Shown: piece after piece, positions 12,677-24,243 of the stretch
Layout: each line of letters starts with the position of its first letter
How positions within the stretch are numbered: the first letter of the stretch is position 1
Source: Gonapodya prolifera JEL478
Taxonomy: Eukaryota > Monoblepharomycota > Monoblepharidomycetes > Monoblepharidales > Gonapodyaceae
Assembly (NCBI GenBank): GCA_001574975.1
Contig: KQ965765.1
Location: 1,899 to 65,898 of the forward strand
Direction: 5' to 3'
DNA: 64,000 nt
The notes under the pieces: generated by a model
What the model was told of the DNA's origin: nothing
Seen by the model: only the letters and a program-made list of their open reading frames with translations
The model's database searches: none
Translations under genes and position numbers: made by a program

Positions 12677-13901
12677 GTCAACACGTTTGGGATCCTCGCA
12701 AGGATTTCCGCCCCCTTCAGTCTGGTTTCTGTTCTTGCAATCTTTGGAGTTTATTTGTTGAATCCGAAAGCCTGAGTCGCCGCCAACCGAATGGGGATGT
12801 ACCTTGGTCTCGCCTCTTGCTTCGTTAGCCTCGCAGGCAGCATAAGCGTGTGAGTTCTTGGATTGGGACAGTTTACGTGGCTTACCCTAAAGAATCACGA
12901 ACCACCCCCGCCGCCAGTTCGAGCTTTTCATCATACGAATTCTGCCAGTTTCAAGGCGTCCTCGAACGATGTACGTGAACGGTTTTAAGTCTCCTCAACT
13001 GAAGTGATCAAGCTTCCCTCATTAATCACAAACGGTTAAAAAGTCGGTCTTCGCCTCTTTTCTCTCTTCTGTGTGCGTATATGTCTGGAGATCTGGCTCG
13101 TCTTAAAACTCGTCAGCACTCCCGCGAAAATGCTTCCATACGAAAACGTCATGGTCGGGATCACAACCGTGCTCTCTCTCGTGGAGGCGCTCGCTTACCT
13201 TGGCGCCAGGGACGAGAACGATAAACCGTTTTACAGACTGGCAGGGTATGTGTTCTTTTTTCGAGTCGAAACGACGTTTCCTCACAACTTAATCACCTCG
13301 GCCTTGTCGAAGAACATGGTGCTGGCTAGGGAATGATCGGAACCGCTTGGTTGTCTACTACGTGCTCGCGTGGATCATTTTGATACTCAGCTGGATCACC
13401 TTTGTGCTAGCACAAGTTGCACTCCAGAAAAAGGCCGACAAGTTCGTTTTCTGTCCTTAAAGTCTCAAATATTCACTAGCACTTATTATCACCGAAAATT
13501 TAGTATCTCGAACGACTCAGAGAGGGGTGTTTCTCCTGCTATCGCCAGAACGATTGAAGAGTTGAATTTGGGTACTGCGGAAGGAATGAGAGGTCATATT
13601 CGGAAGCTCTGCCTTTATTTTGTCGCTTATATCGTACCAGTGGTCATTTCGTCCATCAACCGTTTGCAAAAGTGAGACTCCGTCCAGATGCGCCCTGCAA
13701 GTGAAAGTATATTAACTTCAAATAATGCTGTTTTACAGTATGGCGAGCCCAGGAAACACCATCTTCGGTCTTTATGTTCTCACTTCCTTCTTTGGCCAGC
13801 TCCACGGTATCGTCATTGCCTGCGTGTTCTTCACCTCGGAGAACCACAAAGCGAGGCAAAGGGTCAAGCAACGGCGGAACGGCTTCCGGATCTCGACATA
13901 G
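12677..13901 (+). CDS. Seven-transmembrane receptor, cAMP-receptor-like (cAR/Git3-type), with one in-frame TGA
   Basis: Hydrophobic segments follow in GPCR order: TM1 FSLVSVLAIFGVYLL (about 12716), TM2 NRMGMYLGLASCFVSLAGS (about 12785), a TM3 region near 13080, TM4 VMVGITTVLSLVEALAYLG (about 13150), the loop motif WCWLGNDRNR (about 13330), TM5 VVYYVLAWIILILSWITFV, TM6 LYFVAYIVPVVISSINRL (about 13610) and TM7 TIFGLYVLTSFFGQLHG (about 13765). The WCW loop and TM7 resemble Dictyostelium cAMP receptors and fungal cAR-like proteins. A short basic tail ends at the TAG at 13899-13901. TGA at 12773-12775 interrupts the frame between TM1 and TM2. This may be a recent lesion, a missed intron or a sequence error. 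The first exon and start codon were not found; MPLTSDDV near 12592 is a possible start. Confidence 0.65.
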
Positions 13902-14316
13902 CAGGGGATCAGTCCCAAACAATACCAAGACTGGCCAAAGTACGCGCCAGATTCCCTCCAGGTCCCCTTCGGTGATACCGAAGCAAGACTCCAAGGCTTC
14001 TGTGCCGGGGAGAAGGAAAGTGCAGCAGTAGTGGAGAAGTCGGCGCCCGGATAGTAGATGGTTGAACATAAAGTAGTGAGAATGTATAGCTTGAATGGAG
14101 TGTTTGTTATGCTATCGTACCATTCGTCTTTGTCAAAGTGAGGCTGCCCCCTCCCCGATGACTCAACACTCCAGCTTCACATCGATCACAACACGTCCGA
14201 ATCTTCTGACAAAAAACATCGACTTTCCTACCAAAGAATGCTCTTCGCACACGACAATCAACTCGACGACGGCCACTCTGGTGAGCATTCCACGTTTTCT
14301 CCGCGCTGCAATTGGC

Positions 14317-15052
14317 ATGCTCCCACCCAACCCACTTTCTCCGCAAGTCCTGGTCTGCACCGACTTCACCGACCACTCAAATGATGCCGTAAAAATGCTT
14401 CTGTCGACGATGCTGAAAGAGGACGACAGGATCGTGCTGTACCAAGCGCTCACAGAGCCGGGATTGTTGGACCCGAGTTTGGACCCGGAGGCCCTGAGTG
14501 GGTTGGTAATGATCTCTTCAGTGTTAGTGGAGGTGTAGAACGACGTTTCTACCAGATGTCGCAGCTTCTATCGACGAGGAAGGAGACGAGAAGGCTCGCA
14601 TCATGAAGGCGACGACACAGACAATGAATGAGTACATGAAGGAGATCCGCCCATTCCTCGGTGAGAAGAACGCCAAGGTACATTTGGTTTGCGACTTACG
14701 AGAAAGTTTTGTGCTGAACCAATTTTCTGACTGGTCGTCGACGGAATACACAGGTCCAAATCGAAGCTGTTCTGGAGTTTGCGTCGGACCCGGGACCAGC
14801 GACGGTTGCCATGGCTCAGAAAATAAAAGCTCGCTTCGTTGTTATGGGAACACGGGCGCTTCCGCTCATGCAAAGGTTTGTTACGTGCCGTGCTGTCGTC
14901 ACAATTTTATTTGCCTATTCGATTGGTTGAGCTCACATATCGTCCTTCCAACTAGCATGCTTCTCGGTTCAGTCTCTCACTACGTCTTGGAAAACCTGGA
15001 TTCCAGTATTCCGGTTGTCATTATTCGAGGCGGTTTGGCGAAATCAGCTTGA
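14317..15052 (+). CDS. Universal stress protein (UspA family)
   Basis: USP domains are small alpha/beta folds that often bind ATP and respond to stress. From the ATG at 14317 the first strand reads PQVLVCTDFTDHSNDAVKML, the usual Asp-containing start of the fold. Later exons give IDEEGDEKARIM with a long helix, then VQIEAVLEFASDPGPATVAM, then RFVVMGTRAL. The last exon has the nucleotide-site signature LLGSVSHYVLENLDSSIPVV, matching G-x2-G-x9-G(S/T) only partly: the small residues GS.S are present but the first Gly spacing is altered. It stops at 15050-15052. Four or five exons with short introns are needed. A longer N-terminus starting upstream at about 14158 is possible but adds no recognisable sequence. 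Confidence 0.75.
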
Positions 15053-15355
15053 ACGAATGAACTGTAAAATGAACAAAAAAAACCACTTTCAAACAACTCC
15101 TACAAAGTTCGCCAGACATCCAAGCTTGATAGAGAGGCTCTTATTGCTCGATACTACTCTGGCGGGCGACAATCTGTATGATCAAGACGAGGGCGGCACC
15201 TGATGAGACCGCAAAAGGGTCCGACTTTTCATGTCACCTGCGCAAATACAAAAACAAGTACATTTATAGAAACGGTATTGCGGCATCGTATTTCTAATTG
15301 TTTCGAAGTTATATCTACATATAAATGAGGCCAATTACTAGAACTACTACAACGT

Positions 15356-18300
15356 TCACTTCTTCAAGTTAGACCTTTTAGCTGGTTGGCTGGACTGCGA
15401 TGGGGATTTCGATGATCCCACAGTTCTACTTTTCACGACAACGCCACTTGAACTTGCAGGAGTCACCGGAGCTCCAGTGGCCGATTTTGTTGACTGGCTC
15501 CTCGCGACATTTGGCGCTGCTTGCGCTTGCACTTTCACACCGGGGTGCGGGATCATTCCAACGAAGTTCAACCAGTCGACGGTCAGACACGGGTATACGC
15601 TCTTCTCCTTGCTTCCGCGGAGAACGATATCGGCCTGACCGGGATTAGATACCTCCATCCCATTCCCGACTTTGATGAGCGTCCGAGCGTAGTGAAGCCA
15701 GGAGGACTGCGCTTCATTCTCGAATGCCGCCGTGAGGAAAAAGAGCTTTCCGTTGAAAGGTCTGAAAACGAAGTTTACTACCGTGTCAGTAAGAGATGGA
15801 GAACGCTCGTAACACCACTCTTCACCTCTCGAGTGACCGAAATACTTTGTGAGTGCTCTCGTCAAGCCATCGTTTCCTTAACGCCATGAACAGTCGTCGA
15901 TGTTAGACGAATATTGAAACCTTCACGTTCGACAAACCACTCACTCTTCACCCGACTTGAGTATCCAATTGTAGTCTTGTACGATCCATTTACCCGACAG
16001 GAGACCAGCAAAAGTCTTGAGTGTCTTACTCGACGGTGGAGCGACGATATGAGTCACGGTTGGATCAAAGTCCTCCGCTCCTTGATTCACGACCCCTCCT
16101 AATTCACGCACGATGTCCCCGAGGCGAACTTTGAGCTGTGGGGACCAGTTATTTGGATCACTGAACCCAGTAAAAGCGAATACTGGTATGGAGACGGTGG
16201 CCGATGGAGCACCTAAGAGAAACGATCGTTCACTTTCAGTAATTGTACCAGCTCATGTGACACAAAATGTACAAACCGAATATGGGAATTGCACTAGGAT
16301 TGGCGGAGTCATCTGTCGTAATGAGATGTTTGTAAATATACGATCTCGAGATACATCCCATAGTCGGGTTGAATCAACACACCTGAAGCATCAGCACCAG
16401 CCGGCCTGCTGCGTCCCAGACTTTGATTCCGCTTCATTATAGCTTCTTCTTTTGGATCTAGCATTGTCACAGACTTCTTTTTCGGTGGGTATACTTGAGT
16501 TCCATCGACATCTGCTGCAGCATTTTCCGCGAGAGGGTTTGCCTGCAAAAGTTCCTTCACGGGCTGATTACCTTCCTCGGGTGGGGCAGCGTCAAGTACA
16601 ATAGGTTTCAAGGTCACAGATATGGTCGGCACATCCTCAAGTTCCTGATCGTTGAGTTCCTGACTTTCGGATTGATCAGAAGTGAGGTTGTCCTGGCTAT
16701 TGATGTTCGTCGCCCCTCCGCTTTCGGCTCTCATGGAGTTCTCGTCGATGCTTTTGTTACGCAACACATTGAGCGCTTCCGCGGGAACACGTAGGTTTTC
16801 CTGGGAGCTTCCAGTCTCAGAATGCGGTTTCTCGCTGTCGAAACTTGCGTCCTGAACTTGTATGGACGTAAAGGGTACCTGACTCGCATGATGCGAGCCA
16901 TCCACACTGACGACCTCCTTTGCGAGCGCCTCCCTGGAGATGAGAGCCGAATTCAATCGCTCAGCTGAGGCGGTGTCCTTTCTGTCCAACGAAGTCCCTG
17001 ATTTTGACTTGGAAGAAGTAAGTGGAGCGACAACGGTAATTTGCTGTCCGTTATTTGAGACGGGATGATCCTCACTCGTCCCAGTCGCGTTGGAACCAGA
17101 TTCCCGGGATACCTCGGCCAATCTGCCTCTCACGCCACCCAAACTGTCGAGAGATTCCTTGGATTTGCTACTTGAGCCCAATTTTTTCAAACTCGCGCCG
17201 CGAAGAAGCTTAAGTGGGTTGAATGAAGCCTTCTTTGTATCCTTTTGATCCAGGGATGCGGTAGATCCAGCAAGCTCAGACTTGGAGCCAGTCTTACCGA
17301 TTGCAGGCGGAGTTGGCGACGTGGAAACTGTTGCGGTGTCGCCAAGTGCCGTCGATGGGACTTTGCTGTGAAATGGGGCGACGAGCTTTCCATTTGATTC
17401 TGCTCGGGGTAGCTCTGGAAGGCCACGATCGTTTGCCGCTGAAAGTGCCTGCTGTAAGTTTGCGACTTCCCCGTTTCTCGCTGCAAGTTGCGCTTCAAGA
17501 TCCAACACTCTCGTCTTGAAGGTTTCGGATGTGTTTTTCTGTGCTGCTTCGGAAGCAAGAATGGCGTCTAGTTGGTTATGAAGCTTCGAGACAGTGGCGC
17601 GAGACTCCGTCAACTGAGACTCAAGGGTTGCAGTCTTCCCTCGAAGATGCACAAGTTGATTCTCCACGACTTGTAGAGAGTCCTTCTCCTTCATTAATGT
17701 TTCTTTCTGCGATACTTCAGCAGCTAATTCCTTCTCTGTCTCCGCGAGTTTTTGCTCCCGATCACGAAGCATGACAGATAAATCGTTCACTTGCTGGCTT
17801 TGGGTGGCAAGCTCTGCCGTAAGCCGGACCGTGTCTGATTGTGCCGATTTGAGCGCCGTCAAGAGCTGAAAAGGATGCACAGATTTGCTGATCAGCACGA
17901 CGCAAGGACCCTCGTTTGCATGTGAATACTCACCGTCGCGATTTCGTTGTCAGAATATCCTCCATGCCTCTCTTTGTCGACGTCAGCAGCCCCATCGAGT
18001 GCTTGGCGGGCCTCCAAGAGATCCTCCACCACTCTTCGATACGACATTTCCAGTTCCGTCAAACGTAACTTGGTGTCTTCTACCGCTTGCACAAAGGTGA
18101 TGTTCTGGATGACGAAATAAATGACAAAAACGTATATCGATGGTTGCGCCTTTCAAGCTTTGGTTTGACTCACCTCGGCCGTGAGCTCTTCCACTCGTAC
18201 CTCCGATTGAGCCAATTGACACTCTACCCTCGACAGCTCTTCATACAGCTTCTCCCCACCACGATTCGGCGCTTCTCCAGTCTGACTTTCCTGAACTGAA

Positions 18301-20024
18301 GCGTCATCGTCTTCCTGCCGTTCTTGCTGCTCACGAACCTCGGCAACATTCTTCCCCGCATCCCGTGCCCTGATCTCCGCCTGCTCAACGCGTTTCTGCA
18401 ATTCGTGCGACTGCTGCTCCAATCTCTGTCTTTCACGTACGGCTTCGTCAGCCTGCCTTTGGGCGACCTCGAGGGCACCAATCAGTCTTTTCCTCTCGTG
18501 CTCTACGCGGTCTAGTTCCAAAGCGAGTTTTGCTAGCTGAGATTCTGAAACAGGAACCGATGGCGAGGAAGCATTATTTCCGGCTGAAGTTCCGGAAGCG
18601 GGCGATGGAAGCATGGCTTGTTTGGGGCTGACAGGTGCCGCTGTGCTGAGATGGAGGGTAGCTGAACGAGGTACTCCTCCTTCGATTTCCTTCCGAAGGT
18701 CAAGCATCTCCCTCACAGCGCCCCGAGCCGCAACTTCAGCGACGGCAAGCCTCTCACGGAGATCCACAACCTCCGCAGATGTTAGACCCGAAGAGCGCAG
18801 TTCAGAGATCGCGAATTCTTGATCTCGGACTTTGGATTCTAGTGTGCGTATAAGGTGCTCTAGCTCCCGGGCTGATTGGGACGGCGCAGACGGTGTCGCG
18901 GGCGAATCGAATGAGCCACCACCAGTGGTTGCGACTGTAGAACCCTTCCGCGATCTGCTTCTCGTAACCTGCTCGACCCTGTCACTTTCGACGGCAAGCA
19001 CGCGAGCACGGAGGCTGTTCCGTTCGGCCTCGAGCGTTTCCACCTGCCGCGTAAGCTCTGATGCGCGAAGTGACGACGCAGTTTTCTCTGCGACCATGGC
19101 AGCAAGTCTGGCATTGTCGGCTTCTAGCTGCGCCACGCGGTCTCCGTGTACTGAAGGGGATGAAGAAATCGTTTGTGATCGGAATCGGGCGAGTTCGGCC
19201 TGTGCTGTATCCCGCTCTTTCTTGACTTGAGCGAGAGCGTTGGTCACCGATTGTGCCTCGGTCCGAAGTTGCGAGACGAGCGTAGTTCTGTCGGCAAGGT
19301 CGGTTGAGAGTGTATCGATGCGAGCTTTGGCTTTGGACTGTCAAATATCATGCACACAATTAGAGGTGATTACGTTCAACATGAAGCGAGCTATGGTCAA
19401 AGACAAACCTTCATTCGTTCAAGTGTCTCCTCGAGCTCTTTGTTCTTGGCCATTACTTCGTGAAGACGGGTAACTTCTCCGACTCGCGAGCTTGGCGCCG
19501 TGTCGGATGAAATTGGCTGATTCAACGAAGACGGTATGACAAAGGGAAAAGAGTCGTGATTTTGGTAAGTAACTTAATAAGTAAGCGCTCAATGAGACTG
19601 TATCGAGACTTCGAAATCCTTGGCGGTGTAATGGAAGGCACCAGTCCATTCTCCGACCCATCCAACGGTCTCATTACTCCGACCACGACTTTTCTCCCTA
19701 CGCCATAACGCTCACCTTTACATTAAACTCATCCCAGTTGATAGCCGACTCCATCCTTGTCGGCTGCCTGTTCCTCCCCGCATTCCAAGTGTTCTGGCGG
19801 GACAAACCGGGCTTGGCATCCTTCGCTGGCGGCAATGTGGATCCACCAAGGCCCGATGGAGAGACGGACCGAGAGCGATGGGTCTCTGAAGCCATTCGGC
19901 TGTGAGATTGTCGGGTATCGGAATTTGAGTGATTGGTGGGTGAATCCCCGGCAGCGGCAGGTTTGAGCTGCGAGGGAGTTGGCGGGGATATCAGCGTGCT
20001 AGGAGTTTCGGTTTGAGCCTCCAT
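15356..20024 (-). CDS. Long coiled-coil protein with two C-terminal BRCT domains
   Basis: The protein starts at 20024 (MEAQTETPS) with a Ser/Pro-rich head. About 700 residues of heptad-rich, Glu/Arg/Leu-rich coiled coil follow (about 19480-17400). A Ser-rich linker (about 17400-16420) has a basic patch LKLLRGASLKKLGSSSKSK. BRCT 1 (about 16200-15950) shows PVFAFTGFSD, LGGVVNQ, THIVAPPSSKTLKTFAGLL and GKWIVQDYNWILKSGEE, i.e. the usual buried Gly-Gly and Trp. BRCT 2 (about 15865-15500) shows PFNGKLFFLTAAFE, then ADIVL and CLTVDWLNFVGMI. A basic tail KRSNLKK ends at 15356. BRCT pairs usually bind phosphopeptides in DNA-damage or cell-cycle control. I do not recognise a named family with this order, so the function is unassigned. 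One gene is inferred from continuous exon order without intervening starts or stops. Confidence 0.7.
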
Positions 20025-20253
20025 GGTATCGGTTGGGAGAATGGTGGGTATCGAGTCCCTGGAAAGTGAGGGTCAACCGTTCACAGCTCAGACAACACGA
20101 AACCCGATGGTTGCGTTGAGTGGATCAAGCGGATGGGTTTGCGAGAGCTTCAGTGCGATGATTGCTTGGATTGGATTCTTTGTCGGTTGGTCCCTTCGCA
20201 GATCAGGAACTGCTGGTGCTCTTTCTCCGCAACATCGAAAGTAATAAATGCCT

Positions 20254-21219
20254 TCACGCACTTCCAAAGTCCATTGAATAACTGCTCTTTGTATAGAAAA
20301 ATACGGCGTCTACAAGTGTAAAGCTAATCATAATGCTAGAACCCTCCATAAGAAATATGCCGAGAGGCGTTGCAACGAAATCATTCAAGTTCACCGAGCG
20401 CGTCTCGAGGTACAGATTGAATGCGCGGTACGGGTACATCGTGGTACTTTTCCCGTCCGTCCGGTTGGTGGGATTGTACTGTTCAAAAGCCGGATCGGTC
20501 CGTCAACATCATCATCCCCCACGAACCGCACACAGCCCCTTTCATCAACTCCTCCCCGTCCCACCACACCACACCGCCTTCTTCAAATCCCGCCACATCC
20601 TCTCCGTGTAGCTCTTCTGGGCGGCCTCTTTCGGGTCAAGGGCATCGAACCCCCGCTTCGTACAGGGTTCGATGACGGCCATGGCGAGGTCGACCTGGCA
20701 TTCAATCAGGTACACGGCGGAGATATGTCCGATGCCTGCGTTGGGGCCGAGGAGCATGAAGAAGCTGAGGGGTGGATGTGGTGAGGTTTGCGTTTGTGTT
20801 TGCAGTTGGGGTGCAGCAAAACTACCACACGCGCAGGCACGTCACAACTCACTTTGGGAACTCGCTCGTCATGACGGTCCTGTAATGCATCGCCAAACTC
20901 TTCTCTCCCGTGAGCTGGACCCACTTGGATGTGGACGCGAGACGGCAGGCACCAGAGGTCTTTTCCTTTTGGTTAAAGTGCCATGCACCACTTCCGTAAA
21001 CTTGTGCGAAATGTTTCCACTTTCTGAGAAACGCTGAGTTTCCCTCTGTCTTCTCTTACCGCGAGCTTCAGGGTCGAAATACGTGTGGTAGGATTAATAT
21101 GAACTTCTGATGTTTTTGGAGACGGCGATATCCGAGTGCCACCACATTCTCACAGGCGGTGCTCACCAGATATCGGCTTGAAACTTGCCCCCGTACACAC
21201 CCGGAATCCCGTGGATCAT
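20254..21219 (-). pseudogene. Flavin monooxygenase / Baeyer-Villiger-type remnant, N-terminus missing
   Basis: From 21219 on the minus strand a short exon reads IHGIPGVYGGKFQADIW, resembling the IPG..F.G..FH segment of class B flavin monooxygenases. Later exons give LTGEKSLAMHYRTVMTSEFP, then FFMLLGPNAGIGHISAVYLI, the very typical C-terminal LGPN..GH motif, then AQKSYTERMWRDLKKAVW and TTMYPYRAFNLYLETRSVNL. Neither the FAD nor the NADPH glycine-rich Rossmann motif is visible, and upstream DNA is taken by the divergent ciliary gene. The copy is therefore truncated and probably not an active monooxygenase. Exon borders between 20940 and 21160 could not be resolved. Confidence 0.6.
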
Positions 21220-21594
21220 GGATTCTTGAAGTTACACGAGATGAGTGATGGGTTTTCAAAGGTATTGTTGAAGTTCCAAGAGATGAATGATAAATGTGTT
21301 TTGGAGATAATGGGATGAAACTCGCGCTCTGTCGCTGCCAATTTCTCAAATGTTCCGCCTGTCGAATTCGTGAACTTTAGTGCTCCGTTCAGACTTTGGA
21401 CGAGAGTGGGGAGTGCACGTGCACAGCCACACTGTCTTCTCCGATCACCCCGCAGCCCTGTCCAGAGCACACCACTCCACTGCGATGCCCGTTGATTCGA
21501 AAGCGCCCAAGCGGGTGCACAACATCGTGCACGATGACGCAATCTGGTGCGGTGCAGAGTGCTGATCCGCTCATCTGAATCACGTCTGACCACG
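21220..21594. other. Short stretch without a supported gene
   Basis: 375 bp between the monooxygenase remnant and the ciliary gene start. Short frames on the minus strand show no monooxygenase motif. It may hold the promoter of the gene starting at 21595. Confidence 0.35.
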
Positions 21595-22316
21595 ATGAAC
21601 GTCTTTATCTGTCATGTCATCTCAATTATCAACTACTTACTCCACGATTACCGCCCGAATTACGCTAACTCAAGGCGCGCTGCCTGCACGTACGAGCAGC
21701 AAACGGCGAGAGACTGGGAGACAAAGTGGGGGTTCATGAAGGATGAGAAGTGGAGAGTGAGTTCATGCCATCCCGGCATCTCGACTGGAACGCATGATCA
21801 TCTCTTCCCTATACGGCTATATTGTCATGCAATACATAGGATCTCTCCCTCCCGACATCCTCCAGTGCCACCAAACCATCTCGCCACGCCACATCGAAAT
21901 CCCCCGCGTCTCCCGTCGTCACCTCCAACCCCTTCTCATCCGGACTCCCGTCCACATACCCACCGGGGCTCGTCCCTCCCGAATACCAGCTCCCCACCGA
22001 CTTGTCGTCCGTCTCCTCGCCCCACTCTCCCAGCTCTCAAAAGAGCCCGGCCTCGCTCTCGAACCCCGAGTCCCTCACATCCGACCCCAACGCGCTCCTC
22101 TCGACCTTCCTGCTCGCGCACAAGACACAGCTCGTGACAAAATTCAAGCCGCCCGCCGAGAAATACACTGCGCCCGCCACGACGAGTATGGATATTGGGT
22201 GGCGCGTCGTCGGGTTGGCGAAAGAAAGGGGAGACCCCAAGGAAGCCGCGAGGGGGTTGGAGAGGTTTGGGAGGCTGTTGCAGGGGAGGGGTAGGAGGGA
22301 CGTCAAGTTGGATTGA
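21595..22316 (+). CDS. C20orf85/CIMIP1-like ciliary (axonemal) protein
   Basis: Vertebrate C20orf85 (CIMIP1) is a small protein of motile cilia. Exon 1 here encodes HDYRPNYANSRRAAC, then TARDWETKWGFMKDEKWR, matching the family's N-terminal W....WGFL block. After an intron starting GTGAGT near 21758, exon 2 (from about 21840) gives a Ser/Pro-rich linker, then FKPPAEKYTAPATTSMDIGW, matching the conserved P.PxTT...IGW block, and ends GRLLQGRGRRDVKLD at the TGA at 22314-22316. The order, spacing and size (about 200 residues) fit the family. The most N-terminal 15 residues (MNVFICHV...) look hydrophobic and atypical, so the true start may differ. A ciliary protein implies a flagellated stage. Confidence 0.72.
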
Positions 22317-23304
22317 AGTGTGATACTCGCTTTTACAGAGATGCGCCAATTGTAACCGACCACTAGTCCAAAACTAATCATATCCGGGATTTATTGCGAG
22401 CCTGTAGTTCACAAGGAGCGAAGCTTCCTGAGAGGTTTCCCAATCGTTGCCAAGCTCTGTGCAGATCAACAGCTGCACCCGAAACACAAAGACCCCGCCT
22501 CGGATCATGCTCCAGTCAGTTTCAACGGCATCACACATATTGCATCCAGTATTCCAATTACGTATTCCACGCGAAATCCGAGCCCGGGGACTCAATTTCC
22601 TGTGTCTGGTCTGCGTCAGGCGTCATGTTCCAACCGCCGATTCCACAGATGATCACCCACCACGGGAGCATGTTCCCCCGTCCCTGCCACATACACCTGG
22701 CACGGGATGCTCTGCTTGGTCCAGACGTTTGTTGGTACTGCCCGCCACGGCTTTGATCGAGTTCTGTAACAACTCGATGGCTCTTACCGTATGCGAGCGA
22801 TGGGTGCAGCTCCTGTTATGATTGACGAGGGCTGAGTCGACTCCATACCTCGTGTGGTATCGCTGCGGAGCCAGCGGTCTCGTTCCCTCGGATATCCCCA
22901 TAGGTACGGTCGACGCTTGCTCGACCGCCTTGGCGACGTCGTCTACAGCCTTTTCGGTCATCGGTGTGTTTCGTACAATGGGCAGTGGAGTGGCGAGAAA
23001 ATTCTGACCCTCGCCACTCTGACCGCGGGAGTCATTTCTTTGTTGCACTCTTTATTTTCTCCAACTCTTCTATAGTAGGTGAAGGTGGACTGACGACGAC
23101 TTTATATCTCTGTATCTCGAATGGAGTCACTTGGTTCTGGGATTCCTCACCTCTTCGGTGCGTTGATTTCACAATTATCACGTATGGAGTAGTGTACAGA
23201 GTGGATTGATGCAAATGGTTGCTGCTGGACACCTCGTTGCCTCGCCGCTGCATACCAGGTGTGTTTAGCCGATATCACATCCGGACCACATTTCTCCGCT
23301 CTCC
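22317..23304. other. Unresolved stretch, possible small gene
   Basis: Almost 1 kb with overlapping frames on both strands. A minus-strand frame at 22653-23048 and another ending near 22570 look moderately coding-like but show no known motif, and no convincing exon chain could be built. Part of it must serve as upstream sequence for the gene at 23305. No repeat or RNA gene was seen. Confidence 0.3.
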
Positions 23305-24243
23305 ATGTCCACTTTCCCTCTCCTCTCTCTCCCCGTGGAGCTGCAAACCCTGCTCGCCTCTTACTTCACCGCCCACCGACTCGGCCTGCCCACACTCTCC
23401 CTGTCCGATCGGCGCGCCCGCTCCGTGTTCTGCGACCCGCACGTCATCAGAGCGCGAGCCATCAAACGCACGCGGGGGGACGTGATGCGGGCGTTTCGCG
23501 GGGAGATTGTGGGAGGACGGCGGGACTCAGTCAAGGCGTTTCTTGTGGCAGACAGGGACGCGATACTGTCGGCACTCGGGGTGGAGCTCGGGTACGTCGT
23601 GAAAAAGAGCTTGGCGAACGAGGATGCGCACCTCAGGGGCCTTCTTGGCCTGGCTCTGGACCACAATCACGCCGACATTGCTAGGGACTTCCTTTTGCTC
23701 ATGGGCGACCTCTCAACTGCACTTTCCCCCGCGGGGCTATCAGTAATTCTTCAGGCCGTCATTTCCGATTGGCACTGGGAGCTGTTCGACCCGCTCTTCC
23801 TCGACTCGCAACCGGTTCCGGGCCGTGAATCTCGAGGCCCGTATGCAGGCACGCGAGCCCACCCGGACTTTTGGGCCAAACTCGAGTGGTACATTTTCTC
23901 CGCTCTGTACCCGGGGTACTACGCCCTCACGACAGGCGAGGACTTCCAAACGCGGGCCACCCTCGAACTCTTAAAGCGGCAGGACACCTACAACCTCCGC
24001 GGTGATCCCAATTGGAAAGCGCTCTGCTCGCGAGTGTTTCTCAGCCTGGCTCAGGCGAGCAACCGTGATATGGCCGTGCTTCTTTTGGTCGAGGGAGGGC
24101 TTCCTGTCGCGCTGGAGGATTTGGACCTCAGGTCTCTCGGGAGCATGAGCGCGAGGACACGCAATATTGTCATGAGGGCTTGGAGTGGCGTGAATGGGGC
24201 ACTGGAGGAAGTTCCATTGGCGCTTATTCATCCAACTGCGTGA
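23305..24243 (+). CDS. Unknown intronless protein, F-box-like start with helical repeats
   Basis: A single 312-codon frame without introns, unlike its neighbours. The N-terminus MSTFPLLSLPVELQTLLASY resembles the LP.E....I start of F-box-like proteins, though the F-box itself is not clear. The rest is rich in helical segments such as LGLALDHNHADIARDFLLLM and RDMAVLLLVEGGLPVAL, whose spacing recalls ankyrin-type repeats (A..LLL..G), without perfect consensus. GC content is high through the body. The ATG at 23305 is chosen because the preceding in-frame region lacks a start and the protein begins with a Met-Ser context. Function unknown; substrate adaptor of a ubiquitin ligase is a possibility only. 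Confidence 0.6.
   Translation: MSTFPLLSLPVELQTLLASYFTAHRLGLPTLSLSDRRARSVFCDPHVIRARAIKRTRGDVMRAFRGEIVGGRRDSVKAFLVADRDAILSALGVELGYVVKKSLANEDAHLRGLLGLALDHNHADIARDFLLLMGDLSTALSPAGLSVILQAVISDWHWELFDPLFLDSQPVPGRESRGPYAGTRAHPDFWAKLEWYIFSALYPGYYALTTGEDFQTRATLELLKRQDTYNLRGDPNWKALCSRVFLSLAQASNRDMAVLLLVEGGLPVALEDLDLRSLGSMSARTRNIVMRAWSGVNGALEEVPLALIHPTA

Noticed and set aside
16309-20024. Separate kinesin or myosin-type gene for the coiled coil
   Set aside because: No motor domain or P-loop; the exons lead directly into the linker and BRCT domains.
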